64,000 nt of DNA from Bugula neritina (Eukaryota; Bryozoa; Gymnolaemata; Cheilostomatida; Bugulidae), in the NCBI GenBank assembly GCA_964035545.1, contig OZ037773.1:8768751-8832750 (forward strand), given 5' to 3'. The position numbers and the translations under genes were made by a program. Below, in pieces: positions 50,446-63,999 of the stretch (position 1 is its first letter; each line of letters starts with the position of its first letter). The notes under the pieces are model-generated. The model had not been told where the DNA came from and did no database searches. It saw only the letters and a program-made list of their open reading frames with translations.

Positions 50446-53400
50446 GTTTATTTGTAATCACAACTATAGTCACTGCTTCTTTATTCTAGTATTCATTGAA
50501 TTGAGTGGAAATATTAAAGGAAAGATAACTGTCGTTTAACAAAACAAATACTTGTTAGCATATTACAGTAATAATATTGTCAGCCATTATAAATAATTTA
50601 TCTAGCAACAAAATATTGATCAAAATAAGAGCAAAACTACTATATATGTATAAATATAATTATTTCTACTGTGCCGTTATATTATTGAGAGCAGGCAACT
50701 CCACATTTCATGTAAAATAGATAATAGAAATTTAACTTACTGATCAATTTGAAATTTACAAAAGGGTAATTTATGCATTTTTATAGGTTTGCTGTCCATT
50801 AGCAGATTTGAAATTATGGAAAATATTTATATATTTTGTTTAATCTAACTTACATTTGCAAAAGAAACAATTAGGTTCACAGGCTACATTAGTTTGTTTG
50901 ATGATGTAAATGTATCTATTGCTGGTATACAATGACTTTCAATTAAGTTATAAATAACATGTTTGTAGTTTATATTTAGTTTTGAAGTTCTTATTTTTCT
51001 AGCCAAAACTAGATTTTTATTAAATATTTCAATTCTGCTTTGTACGGAAAAGCAGCTGAACTAAACATTTGAGTTACTCTTTACAATAAATATGTTTATT
51101 TGCAATTTTTAGCAATCTTTTTATTAAGAAAATCTAAGGCTGTTATAGACCAACCAAAAGTGACCAAACTTTACATATCTATTTTTTATATTTGCATAAC
51201 ATCAACTTTATAGAAAAATCTTAAAACTTTTAACATTGATTAACTCAAGTTACTATCAATGCGTTATAAACTTTAATATTTCGGTAGTGCCAATTCCTTG
51301 AATAAAATTATTCTAAAGATCAAAAATATTTTCAATTATATATTAATATAATGGTCTACCATCAAACATAGCAACTCTAAATCTTATAAACACCCAACTC
51401 TTAAATCACAACCTAGCTGCTCTGTTTTCTTTACTTTAAAGTTTAAACTATAAGCCTGTTGGAAATAAACAAGTTACTGATTAGACGCGAGATGAGGTTA
51501 TTATACTTAGTCTTGTTTATGTACACTTCTAGACTGAGTGAAACGTCTGAAACCTAGGATTATGCTAAGTCTCATTTTGATCTGAAGTTTTCAAATCCAT
51601 GTTTTAGAAAGAATCAGCTTGTTAAATTATAAACCCTTTTATTAACCATAACCTACCGTTACTTAAACATAATTGATTGTAATGCTACTCTGAAATGCTT
51701 AGCCATTTTTAAGATGTTTGTAACAAGCTGAAACTGGCTGTTGCTATAAACAAGCTTTATTTTTCAAAAGTTAAGCACCCGACTGAAAATCCTAACGGTG
51801 TAAATTACTTTATACTTACCTATTTCCAATCTGTCCTGTTTATAGGCATTAAGTCTAAAATAGCTTCTATGATGGCTCCCTAATTCTTTTTTTTCATAAA
51901 ATTAATTAATATTTTATTATATGTGATAATACTTTAAAGATATATTTTTTCATTTATGTTAATAACATTAGAGCGTGAAAATTTAAATATAAAGCCAATA
52001 AATATCATAAATTATATTGCATAACCTAATTTCAATTCAATGAAATATACTACTCAAAAATACTATGTATGACGTATATATAGGGTGTTTAAGGACTATA
52101 GTGGCCGCGAACTGATGTCTATCCTCAGGTGTAATAGTATAGTATTAGTATTCATGAAGTAGTCATGCTTCCCGTTACACACTTCTAGGCTGGAGCAAGT
52201 TGTGTAACTATTGAGCAAATGAGCTAAAGAAGTTTAAATTCTCTGCCGTCTGTAAAATTTACTCTATTTAAAGTAGATGTTGCTACTAACTATAATATAG
52301 TGTAAGCCCCTAATATTTGCTTGTTTAATCAATGAGATGTGATATATCTTATACTTTAAAGTTATAACACTGTCTGTAAAGGAATTGCACCTTAACATAT
52401 CAACCTATAAAACACTTTAAAATCTACTTCTAAGTTTAGCTTTGGGAGCTGTCAACTCATATATCAAAAGGCAGTCGCAGCTGACAGGTATAAGGCTTGT
52501 TAGTAGCCTGATTGAAGCTATGTTGATGAAAAATTTTGTGAATAATATTTTGTCAGTTGTTATTGTAAGCTAGCAACTAATTTATGAGTACTTTCTGACA
52601 TAGTTCTTGGTGTACTTGTGTTAACTGATCAATTGCTGGAATAAGTTTTTTTTAATAATGTTCAAAGAATAGTCTAGAAATATTTTGCAAATGGTGTACA
52701 AATATTTTACTGCCGTAGCTTTCCTTTGTTATATGACATACAACATAAAGCTTACATAAATCCACTAAAAATTAAAACTCTTCACCATACTACCCAGCTG
52801 GTAAAAGCTGAAACAGATTCTATGCTAAAAGATTTAAGGTCAACTATAAAATTGTATAGAGCAAATTTTAAAGTAGATGATTAAGTTGCTATGGGCAATT
52901 TTAGTTTCAAAAATAAAAAAATTGTATGACAATAACACGCAAAGCAGTTTTTATTTAAATCCTAATCAAAAACCTATTTTATTATTTAAGCACAATTTTA
53001 CTATAAACATCTAAAACTATTTTTCATAAAAATATAGCTTGTATTCCGGATCAAAATTACATTGTTTAGTAAATAAATGATTGTACAAAAATATTTCACA
53101 CATAATTAAACATGTGCATGAAAGCATGTCGCAGCTTCATATTGCCTGTCAAAATTGTCAGAAAAACATCAACAATGAGACGTATTGATGAAGTAACATT
53201 CAATGTGGAAACTGATTGCTCAAACACTTGCCCTTGACGGTGGCTTATTATTACGCGCATGCAATGAATAAGAATAGAATCAGTGAACCGAATCAGCGAT
53301 GCTGTGACCAAATCAGCTCTAGGGAGAAAACTTCAAAATCATCACAAAGGATGTTTACCAGCTTTACATATTAATTTCATGTTTTGAATACGTAAATAGC

Positions 53401-55002
53401 TTGATTAGATAAGTTGATGGTTGAGAAGAAACACTGAGATATTTCTTTTAAATAATTTTAAAACAGCAAATTGAGTTTGTTGGTCAACAAATGCTGTCCA
53501 CCTCATTTTCATTACTGAGTGCTGCTAAATTTAAAAAAAGAAACTCCAAAAATAACAAAAAAACATTATTTGGTCTGAAAAGCTTTTAAAGCAAGCTAAA
53601 AGCTTTCAATTATTTTTCAAAACATTATTTTAAACCTAATAAAAATAAGGAATTGGCTAAAATACATATCATGTTCAGATTTAAATGATTTTACAGAACT
53701 AAACTATAACAAGAAAATTAAAATAATACTGCATGTATTAGGTTGTTTGATGCCTATATTGTTTTTTTCATTAAGTTTTCAGAGTTATAATTATTCTAAT
53801 AATATTTAAAGCTTTGTGTGGATAATTCCTAAATGCCTTTGCACCTAGTCATTAATTGTAAAGTTCATATTAAATAGATATGCATCATATGCATGGAAAT
53901 AACACAGAATTGTAATTACTACTAAATTTTAACTTTATCAACTCCAAGCCGCGGCTACGTAAGCTAAAAGTTAAAACTAAAAGAAAAATCAGAAGTAGGC
54001 TTGTCTTTCAAATTATTTAACTTCAAATTAATGTTGAATAATTTAACAACTGTGAACAAATCTGGTTATAAAAATATGATGCAGACTTAAAGTTTTGCCA
54101 TGGAATTATTTATCGACAATTCTTATATAATTACAATAAAATTTCATGTAGTTTTATGACGTTGTTTGATGTGTAAAAATCACTTTTAGATTTCTAAATT
54201 ATTTTATGAACAAACTTCAAATGTTATTAAATAATATTGTCTGAAATTGCAGAAAAAGAAATTCTTTATAAGCTTTAAATTATCCTTAATACAAAGATTA
54301 AAATGCTAGGTGAAAATATACTGGTTGTTGAATTAGCATGCATTTTGCTATCACAATAGCTTGGGACAACACTTATTATTGCATAATGTCCTATACTATG
54401 TCATAAATGAAAGAGCAATTTCTTCATCAAATGAGTTGGAACGATTCCTGGGTCATACATCACTGAACTTGTCAAAGCAGCTTGTTTGGATTATATAGTG
54501 ATGAATTAGCTCCAGCTCTCTTAACATGGTTGTACATTCACGTGGAACAAACAGTACGTCAGGCTGGGATTTCTTCTTCTATTTAATAACCTCACACGTA
54601 ATGGACATTTGAGAAGTGACATCATCAGTCTATATCTCTATCTAACAAGTACTCGAGCTGAGTTAGGGCTGAACTGATCCGAATTATGAGCTTAAAGCAG
54701 CACTAAAATCTCCAAAATTTCTCTACAACTCTGACCAAGTTTGGAATTTCAATGGAATTCACAGTAGAAGAGTATTAAATTTAATTGTCAGTTCTGAGTC
54801 ATTAGTGATTGAAAGATACTTTTGACCTGTTGGCGCAGCCCTAAATTTCTCAGCAACTTAGATTTGCAAATTAGTATTTAGAAATATAACTGTATATGTG
54901 TATTTATAAATTTAATAAAGTTTCGTTTTAGAGCAGAATTGTTACCTCATACAGATTATGCACCCAAAAATATACATACGTCAAAAGTTTGTAAAAATTT
55001 CC

Positions 55003-55010
55003 TATAAAAG
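55003..55010 (+). promoter_or_regulatory. TATA box, array gene 5
   Basis: TATAAAAG, 69 bases upstream of the start codon, predicting a short 5' UTR of about 35-40 bases. Confidence 0.55.
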
Positions 55011-55071
55011 AAAATTATGAAGATATACTATTTATTGTACATTGAGCTATCTTTCTATCATAAGTATGATA

Positions 55072-57411
55072 ATGAAGAATTCAGTGAACATGTCTTGGTG
55101 TCCCATTTTAGCAATAGGTAAGTGGTTTAAACATTTTTATTCAGAGTTTGAAAACACCAATAGCTTGTTTTTAAAAAAATACTATAATGTATTATTAAAG
55201 GCCTATGCTATATATATTATAATACTCTATGTTATACATCTGAATGCTTTAAAAATTTATTGAAATGGCTCATATATATATATATATATATATATAATAT
55301 AATATAATATAATATAATATAATATAATATAATAGCAGTATTGATGACATTCATTCTACCCTCAACTGCTGCCGACAGCACTCTAAGAACTTTCCTATCT
55401 CAGAATCCTACTTCGTATCGGAGTTCGTTGGTACTATTCGTATATTTGGACAGCTGGTTTGTAAGTACCACATTATGTAACATAATTAAGGATACTAGAT
55501 TATATAGTGATTTCCACTCATTGCAAACAACATTATATATTATTACATTATTATATTATAGTATTACTCTAATGCTTTTAATATAAATATTTCTAAAATT
55601 AAAAATTTTCATATTGAACTTACAATAAGTATACATTGTACCCTAGCGAGCCTAATATACTATTGCAAAAATAAGCAATTTCGTTTTTTGACATCAACCA
55701 GCTATTTTTTGCATCAAGTTTTCCCAATCTATATAAGTTAACTTAAAGGTGAGAAGTTTAAAGGTACTTACACTTTATTCTACAAATAATATAATAAGTC
55801 AAAATAAAATTACATAATACAACTTTTTCATCGCAGCCTCAATGTTACAACTTGCATATTTTTAATTACCATTAAAACACTTTAATTTATCATGTTACAA
55901 TAAAATTAGAAATACTTTATTAAAACGATTTTTTATCAAGTGTTTTTAAATTTATTTAGAGTAATAAAATTGCATTTATATCAACATGTCAATGCATGAC
56001 AGATTTCAATACAACTTAATTGTTATAAGACGTGCATGCATAAAAACAACATTTTAATTTTCTTCTATGCTACTATGTCTATATAGCTGACTATATTGTG
56101 CCTTACACATGACAACATTTCTACAACAGCACAATAATTCAAGAACCGCTTCTCTATTTTGTAGTCCAGCAGCAACCAAATGGGTTTGTCTATCATCACC
56201 GAGCAATGTCAAGTCAACAATTGCTCTTCCTTCCTTCACTCAACAAAATCTGAGGTCAGTTATTGATTGAAAAATAGTTTTTACAAAATCCGAAGAGTCT
56301 GTAGTCTTGTTTCATAGTTAGTAATTTAACTGGGACTAAATTATCTATACTATACATTGTTTGACTACGTAACTTGTAGCCATAACCTACTGCAGTAAGT
56401 AGAAAAATACTATTTGACGATCAAAGATAAAATATTTCAACTGTTACCAGGCGGTAAAAGATTTAACTAAATCCTAGTAACTAAACACATCTGGCATTTC
56501 TATTCCAGGAATTTCCTACATTGCTGAAATAGATATGCCGTCGGATTAAACCTGCATTCCCATCTGTTAGCTTCTCTATAAACTATAAATCAATATTAGG
56601 TAGGATTAGGGCATTTCAACCGGATATTTGTATATAATAAGATCTCCGTTAAATTTCACATTAATAATTTACTAGCTACTTTTTGTTATAATATAGGTCT
56701 TATGTGTATACTTCTTAATGCAGGCAGCTGAATCCTTAGCCTTTCTCCATCGTCAGTTCTCCTGCTGTCTTGGGCCACACAACATACTAAGTTCCCGAAA
56801 CAGAAACGACTTCTTAGAACTAAATGTAGACATGATTTGTACTCTGGGAGGATTTGCAAACTATTGTGAAGATGGAGTGTTGCGACTCAAAGACAATCCT
56901 GACTGTTCAACCTGTGCAGGTAAAATCTCCCCTTGATCCAATTCCTTGATAAGCGCATGCAATTTTGAATAAATATATATCTCCTATAATTTACATAAAA
57001 TATTATAAAACTGTAAAAAATGGTGTTTCTTGATACTAATTTGAAACTATTTTTAATACAACTTCTCTTTCAAATACTTAAGCTATAGATACAGTCTTTA
57101 CTTGAAGCAAAATTGTAATTAAATTGACATTTATAGCTGCTGCTTTAACAAAAGACTGATGTTGCAAGTTGCAATGCTAATAAAGTTTGGGCCCCTCCTT
57201 TAAATAAAAGATGCTAAGTTATGACTCATCCATGGTGAATAGTTATTTACTATGTTAACTATCTTTTTGAAAAACAGGTAGAAATAAAAATTTTAAAAGA
57301 ATTTAAATGAATTTGCGATATATCTGTTATTTTGTAGCCTCTCTAGGAACAAGCTTGTGCGTGCTGGCTAGAACTATGAGTTACTATAACTGTATAATCA
57401 CTGAGTTATAA
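55072..57411 (+). CDS. Secreted cysteine-rich array protein 5, 10-Cys type
   Basis: Five exons: 55072-55117, 55339-55460, 56165-56254, 56724-56919 and 57338-57411; phases 1, 0, 0, 1; 175 aa. The signal peptide ends near PSTAADS. Exon 2 ends YLDSWF. Exon 3: CQVNNC. Exon 4 opens its Cys series with a CC doublet, then x23-C-x8-C, and ends NPDCSTC, so it has two more Cys than genes 1-4. Exon 5: C-x10-C (CVLARTMSYYNC). Ten mature Cys suggest five disulfides. The exon 2 acceptor is NAGNAG (TAGCAG at 55333-55338), so alternative use would add one Ala, and an AT microsatellite stands where a polypyrimidine tract is expected. A downstream in-frame ATG at 55090 could also start the leader. The function is unknown. 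Confidence 0.87.
55271..55335 (+). repeat. (AT)n/(AATAT)n microsatellite abutting a splice acceptor
   Basis: (AT)n from about 55271 to 55296 passes into (AATAT)n, ending at the exon 2 acceptor of array gene 5. Confidence 0.92.
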
Positions 57412-58786
57412 TAGCTGTGGCTTCAATATTATTGTATTGGAGCTATTTAGGAAGACTTTAGGCTATTTCTTACTTTTATATTTCACGTTTTACAAAAAAA
57501 TTATTATTGTGAACATTATTTTATACTTTTTATATTTTCAAGTTATTTGATCTGCTAATAAAGAGAAGATAACTGCTAAATTAAAAATGTGTTGGTAACA
57601 AGAATAGCTTGCTATGCCTTTTAATAATTAACAGGTTTATTCTTTTTATCTTACCCTAAGTTATCTACACAACACAACATGATATTATAATGCAGCTTTT
57701 ACAATTAAATTTAGAGTTGTCAGTCTCTGAATATATTCAGACAGTTGACAATTCTTTGGTTGAACTACAAGTAAAGATAATCTTACTTGGCACTTTTGCA
57801 TGAGGCCATAGATTAAATGCTGGTTTTGATGAGGATTATAGACTATTAAATCGTACTACCCTGGTACGCACTAACGCTTATACACTGACATTATTTTTTT
57901 ACAGTGATGGCTCCACTTATACAACAATTTAATGTTAAATTCTAAACTAAATTAGAGCTGCATTCAGTCATAGTACTAAAAATATCTAAGGGGGGGGGAA
58001 AGCACAGATTGTAACCGGCTGCACATCATTACTTATAAGATTTTTAAGAAATGTTTCAAGTCACTTGATAATAAAATATAATTGAAAGGTGAGAATTATC
58101 CTATCGGCAAAATAGACTGAGAACAACCTTTCCGAAAACAACATTATTTGAGAAAAGCATTATTAGAAGCATTTAAAAACTTAAAAAGTTGTTGAAAATC
58201 TTACGTGAATATATTATTTCGATGATAGTTCTTAGATTATCATGTTCAAACTATATTGGCAAATCTAGAGCTGTAGAAAAAATAGCTAAAATATCTGTTG
58301 AAATAACAAAAAGCTTAGCAAATGCTTAATGAAAAAACGTTTTTGACTACTAATCTTTTTAATACAGTATAATAAGTTACGTTTTACTTGCTTAGCCAGA
58401 AGGTTATGCAACTTATTAAAACAATGCAAATTGGCTAATCAATGCAAGACTATGAGTGACAGCGTGCACTATTGCTAAAAACTTAAATAACTAAATTAAC
58501 TAAAACATTAAACAAGCTTTAATTTTTGAACCAATTTAAAGCAAATAAATTAAAAAGTTTTGTAAAATAGAATAAGCTTTTGACAAAAGGAAATGCATAT
58601 AGTACGTAACGTGTATTTACCATCACTGGTGCAGCCCTAACAATTACAGCATATTCATTATTTACACCTATGATTAGTAGAGAGGTGTTGCTGAAGATGT
58701 AGCATCGCAGGTAAATCATTTGACAAGCAAAGAGTGGTCAATTTAGCTAGCCTTTGCTAAGAGCTCCAATACATTGACTCTTGACA
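57412..58786. other. Intergenic region, array genes 5 to 6
   Basis: AT-rich; polyadenylation signal for gene 5 at 57557-57562; a G homopolymer near 57990. No promoter motif could be chosen for gene 6. Confidence 0.55.
57557..57562 (+). promoter_or_regulatory. Candidate polyadenylation signal, array gene 5
   Basis: AATAAA about 146 bases after the stop codon. Confidence 0.55.
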
Positions 58787-61122
58787 ATGAAATCCTTTAC
58801 AAAGATTTGCTTTCTTGGTACAATAGCCATGGGTAAGTTTTACCAATAGTGTGACATAAATATATCAACCAAATTATATAATCTGTTAATTCATTTAATG
58901 TATTGTTGTATTCTATTTGACTATGGTTGAACATATTTTACTAAAAACCTAATACGGAGTTAGGTCTATCAATGCTATCATGTGAAATACAATTATATTG
59001 CTTAACGTAATGTATATAAATGTATATATATTGTTCATCAATGTTTTTTACCCTTAATATATGTAATTATTTAAAGTCATTTCTCTGCCATTTAAGCCAA
59101 TATACATTATGAATTAAAACTTTATGTCAACAGAAACTAGTGTAATATGAAGGTAGTATTTTACCTTTGCAGGGCTACTACTAGGACTGTGTGTGCAGTC
59201 CGCCAGTGCTAAGTCTATGACCAGTCTGCTTAATAAAGAAGGTAAACTTATAGGCAAGGCACTTACACTGATAGAATATCTGGAAGAGTTCTTTGTAAGT
59301 TTTATTTCATACAAATAATAAAAGTTAGAAATGATTACATTTTTACTATAAGAGAGATATATATATAGAATCTTTTTAATACTGTCTGAAAAGTTCATAA
59401 TGATGAAGCATAGGATTTCCAATATTTACAGCGATGATGGGCAGTTGAATACTGTTTATAGGAAGGCAGTAGCTGAATTTTCAGAAAGCTAGCCTTATAA
59501 TATATACATATCAGAATTCAGCCCTCCTTGCACTAAATATGAGCAATTAAATTGCTTTAAGTAATTTGAAATAAGCTTTGACTTTGAAAATTAAACTCAA
59601 ATTTCCCCATGCACATTTAATATAAAGATAAACTAACATATATAATTTTTTAAACAAAATTAGGCAGAACTAAAAGCCGAAATCAGTTTTTTATTTTTAT
59701 TCTATTTAGAAACATTTCCAAATGTGCATTTATTGTTTATACATTTTCTATAAGGCAGAGATAACTCCAGATGTAGATTAGTGCACAATATAGTATGTTC
59801 TGTGCAGAGATAACTTTAAGCATGTAATAGTGCAGATTATCTTATGTATTGCAGAGTAGTCATAGAGAACCCAGAATGTCCCATCTCAATGATCAGTGTG
59901 GAAATGCAAACTGCTCTCACTTTCTTGAGTCAACTACTACTGAGGTATTTTTATATTATCTGTATCATATTGCTTGGCATTGCCTTACTTTCTTTCAGAC
60001 TTGAAATCAGAGTTTCTAACCAAAAAACTACTTCTTTATACATTGCAAAAATAATATGCTATAGTTCTTATGATCACTTGATTTTCATATCCTATGCACG
60101 TTTTTTTCTTATAGCCAGTTTGAAAACAAAGGGTTACATTCAAGCATATTTTGCTGTGGTCTCAAAAGTTTCCTTTACATTTTGCTTTGATCAGTAAAAT
60201 AGTTGATAATCATTCTTTTTGAGTCATTTAGAAATTTTTATCGATTGGAGCTTTTTAATATTTCCAATGATAGAGCTTAATTTAAAGATATATTTTCGTT
60301 CCACGATCTCTTTATGACATGTCTAGTCTTGATCTATCTTCTTCTCAATTAGTTGCCTATTCAAAGCGTTGTTGGAAAATTCATACTTATTTATCTTAGC
60401 AGTTTTGTCTGACACTAAATAGCAGATTATTATAGCTGTGATCATGTGTTATGCAAGTTGCAATACCCTGCTAATTAGGGGTATCCCTCCCAATGTAATT
60501 ACCTATCATTGTATATAATAGCTAGTTTATAATAAGCACTTGAAATATGTTATCAAATTGTTTACAACAGGGTCTAAATTTAAATGACCCCTTGTGTAAT
60601 TGCTGAGATGCAATAATAGCAAGAATACATGGATAATACTTACAGGCAGCCAGAGTTCTGTCAACAATATACCTGCAGACCTACTGCTGTGTCCAAACAC
60701 TGGGTAATCTCATTAGACACCACATGAAGGTGCCCTACTTAGGCCGCGCTCAAACTCTGATATGTGAAATAGGGGTTGGCTCTGGAATCTGTAACGAGAG
60801 CAAACACATCAAGGCAACACCTGATTGTTCTCTGTGCACAGGTACATTGTTTAATATTGTTTGCATAAAAACTTAAACACGTATTACATAATAAAATGCA
60901 GGAATATATGATTTTTTATAAAATATTTTAAAAAATTCAACTCGAAATGATTAAATAATGTTACCATGATATCAGCTTCAATCTCAAGAGACTGACTGTT
61001 TATTATACACAAAATGTCTACAGAGATACAGTCTAAAATATCTTTATTTTACAGAGACCTTTGATTCTAACGTGTGTTTGCTGGCTATGATGAAGAGCTA
61101 TTTGACCTGTATTGCTGGTTAA
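58787..61122 (+). CDS. Secreted cysteine-rich array protein 6, 10-Cys type
   Basis: Five exons: 58787-58832, 59173-59294, 59855-59944, 60646-60841 and 61055-61122; phases 1, 0, 0, 1; 173 aa. The signal peptide ends near VQSASAKS. Exon 2 encodes a helical LLNKEGKLIGKALTLIEYL and ends EFF, losing the Trp seen in earlier members. Exon 3: CGNANC followed by SHFLESTTTE, close to gene 5. Exon 4: CC doublet, about 24 residues, then C-x8-C and TPDCSLC. Exon 5: C-x10-C (CLLAMMKSYLTC), with only three residues after the last Cys. Exons 1, 2, 3 and 4 have exactly the same lengths as in gene 5 (46, 122, 90, 196 bp). The DR-x-WF core of genes 1-4 is absent. The function is unknown. Confidence 0.87.
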
Positions 61123-61368
61123 CAGATAAAAGCCATGTTTATCTAACAGGATGCAATGCAAAAACCATGCAGAATTTTTATTGAATATGTTGTTCCTTGC
61201 CTTTTTAAATTACTTGTTGAAAAGTACTATTGTTATTTTGAATGTTTGCCTATTGTTTCTCTATAGCATAGCATGACAATTTGGTATTGGTTTTATTGAT
61301 TTGAAAAATGATAGTTATTTTATTAAATTTGTTTTCTTATTCAGTAATATAAAATTATCAATATTTTC

Positions 61369-61374
61369 AATAAA
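61369..61374 (+). promoter_or_regulatory. Candidate polyadenylation signal, array gene 6
   Basis: AATAAA about 247 bases after the stop codon. Confidence 0.5.
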
Positions 61375-62080
61375 TTGGCTTCTCAAGACAAGCAATTATA
61401 ATGCTTAATAATAAATAATTTTACTATATAAGCTACAGTGAGCATTTGTTACAATTTGAAAGTAAAATGCTAGTAAAAATAAAACAATGAAGCAATTAAA
61501 TAAATTTGATGTTAATCTCATGTGCCCTTAATACATTATTTCAACTGTTTTATTCGCTTAGTTAAAAGATTGCCAAAAAGCAATGTTATTTTATTTATCA
61601 TTCGAGTGTGCATTACCACAACAATTATAAAGTTGTCTCTCTTCAGAAACCTTATCATATTATTATTCTGGAATTATGTTTGATTGAGAATTGAAAGACA
61701 GTTGTATTTTCTAGTTAAAATGAAAAATTACAATGAATTACCATATAGAACAAACAGCATAGAAAAAACAGCTATGTAAATAAAAAATAGAAGTATTATA
61801 AAAAAACTGATATACCCAATAAATGCATTGAGTATACTATTTTTCTAATACTTCAAACCTAATATCTTATACCTTACAGTTAAATAACTACAAAAAAAGC
61901 AACTATAAAATTATGACAAAACTTAAAAAACACAACTTTTCTAACACACGGAGTTATAAAATAGCTTACACATGTTTTACAATTTGTAGCTTTTTTAACT
62001 AACTTTCTATGGACACAGCTCTATTCTTCCAAGCATGTGCCAAATATTTGAATCCATCATATCTGAATGTTCCACATCTC

Positions 62081-62088
62081 TATAAAAG
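62081..62088 (+). promoter_or_regulatory. TATA box, array gene 7
   Basis: TATAAAAG, 157 bases upstream of the start codon, implying a 5' UTR of about 125 bases. Confidence 0.5.
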
Positions 62089-62237
62089 CTGCTATATATA
62101 TTACACATGCTCTTATTTATTAATACATAGTAGGAGTAGCATCAGCGATATAAAATAAATCTTCTAAAAGAAGACTTTTCTTAACTGCCAACTATTTCTA
62201 CAGTAAAAATTCAAATTTAACATCAAGATATTGCAAA

Positions 62238-63999
62238 ATGAAGAAAATAAGTGAAAGATTCCAGTGTTTAGCTTTGATAGTGGGTAAGAGCTTAAATATC
62301 GTCATTACAATTTTTTTTTGTTACAAAACAAACAAACAAGCAAAGCAAACAAACAACTGTAGAGATGAAATATAAAAGTATTTAATTAACCCTATACCTC
62401 AGAATTTCAGCTGTGGTATAGCCTATAGAACTTAATGCTGTTTAGCTATATTCAACCTTGTATATTCTTCAGCTATATAACTTCTAAACAACTTCTACTC
62501 AGTGCAAATCAGTAATTAAATAAACTGATTTATTGCTTGTAGCTTTGTTGATGCTCAACCAGTATGCTGACGCTGCCTCTGATTCATTAGAAGATCGTCT
62601 AGTAGACAACTCCCAAATAAGCAGTTACATTCTAAACGCATACAACTTTTCAAACCAATACCTGGTGAGTCACTCGGGTAAATTTTCTCTAAAATGTTGG
62701 ATGAAGCGTAGCCAACTTTATCAGCATGATACTGCTTTTAGCAAAATCTGTACAAAAGCATCAAAGATGAAAAACTTTCCATAGTGTGGGTGTATGTTTC
62801 AAAGCGCTAACATTTTGACTGCAGCAAACATTCTAGATTATTTCATATTTATTTATTTAGGTAGTTTAATTTATTTCATGGTTGCAGGATTTATACAAGG
62901 ACAAAATCGAAAGGTTTAGCATCAAAGACCTATGCCGTCTGAAAAACACTGATTGTCAGCGCATATTTAAAGCACCTAAAGATCTGGTAACCTTATAAAA
63001 AGTTTTTAAAAAAAACTTCAGCTTAAAAATATTGCATATCCAAAATTTATATCTATAGAAACTATTTTGAATTGTTCTAGAATTCCTTAAGATAAATTGC
63101 AATTTCTATAATATAGTAAAATTTTGTTCAGTGTACACTATATAAATCGTGCAAATGTTTTTTCAAATCTTCACTTGTGTTTATTATTAGCAGCTCATTA
63201 TTTACTTTCAAGCTGATGAAAATCTTGGCAGACATTCATCGTGAGGTCTCTTGTTGTATGCTCCAGCAATCTACTCACACAGATAATACGAGTCATGCAG
63301 ATAATACGAGCCATGCAGATATTGCGATGGAATTTCTACAAAACAATGAGCAGACAATCTGCGAGGTTGCCCCAGAGATATGCTCTCTGGATATGACAAT
63401 CAAAAGCCTCCCTAAATGCCAGGAGCCCTGTCCAGGTGAGATAGTTATACGTGTAGTACATCTCAGTATACAATTATTGAGGCGTGTGGTGCATTGCATA
63501 GAGTGTAATAGACAAGTAGCATAGGATAATGTACGTATTTCATAATCCAGAATTAAGTTTGTCGAGATATACATCAGTATAAATATTATAAGCTAAGTTA
63601 AAAATATAAATTATATCAATTTTAAAAAATTATATGTTTTGCTGAAAGTTTAAGTCTTTTAAAGCACTGCTTATTTAGTTTGCCGTTGACACTTGAATTG
63701 CTTCAAATTGCATAATTATTATGATCCTTCTGAAATGTGTAGCCTAAATATTAGATGGCCAAGCTTTGAAAAAAATACAACACGTTCTGAAAATTTATTA
63801 AATTTTAGTTGTGCTAAAGCTTTGTGTGATTTGTTTAGCATTGAGACAAGCTCTATTCTAAGTTAACTTGATATTACATGAACATTATTGTTTTTTATAA
63901 ATTTTTTATTTCTTTGCAGTTCCTGTAAGCATAACCCTCTGCTCCCTGGCCAGAACTGCTAGTTACCATGAATGTATGCTGTCTAGGCAAGAAAAATAA
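62238..63999 (+). CDS. Secreted cysteine-rich array protein 7, 10-Cys type
   Basis: Five exons: 62238-62283, 62543-62664, 62888-62986, 63213-63435 and 63920-63999; phases 1, 0, 0, 1; 189 aa, the longest member. The signal peptide ends near YADAAS. Exon 3 has a widened spacing, C-x6-C (CRLKNTDC). Exon 4 keeps the CC doublet, but its loop before the next Cys is enlarged to about 34 residues by an in-frame 18-bp tandem repeat (HTDNTS/HADNTS/HADIAM). The next pair is shortened to C-x6-C, and the exon ends LPKCQEPC. Exon 5: C-x10-C (CSLARTASYHEC), then a tail MLSRQEK. Exon 4 is 223 bp, 27 more than the fixed 196 bp of all other members. Exons 1 and 2 match genes 5 and 6 in length. The stop codon is one base from the window edge, so downstream array members cannot be assessed. 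The function is unknown. Confidence 0.85.
63276..63329 (+). repeat. In-frame 18-bp tandem repeat in exon 4 of array gene 7
   Basis: Three units (63276, 63294, 63312) of CAYRCAGATAATACGAGY type, the third degenerate. Confidence 0.88.

Larger units (their letters stand above)
50262..55071. other. Longest intergenic gap in the array, genes 4 to 5
   Basis: 4.8 kb of AT-rich DNA. The polyadenylation signal for gene 4 is at 50440-50445, and a TATA box for gene 5 is near the right end. I looked for degraded copies of the family (C-x10-C exon, 196-bp exon) and saw none. The gap also marks the boundary between the 8-Cys and 10-Cys members. Confidence 0.55.
61123..62237. other. Intergenic region, array genes 6 to 7
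   Basis: AT-rich; polyadenylation signal for gene 6 at 61369-61374 and a TATA box for gene 7 at 62081-62088. Nothing else is seen. Confidence 0.6.
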
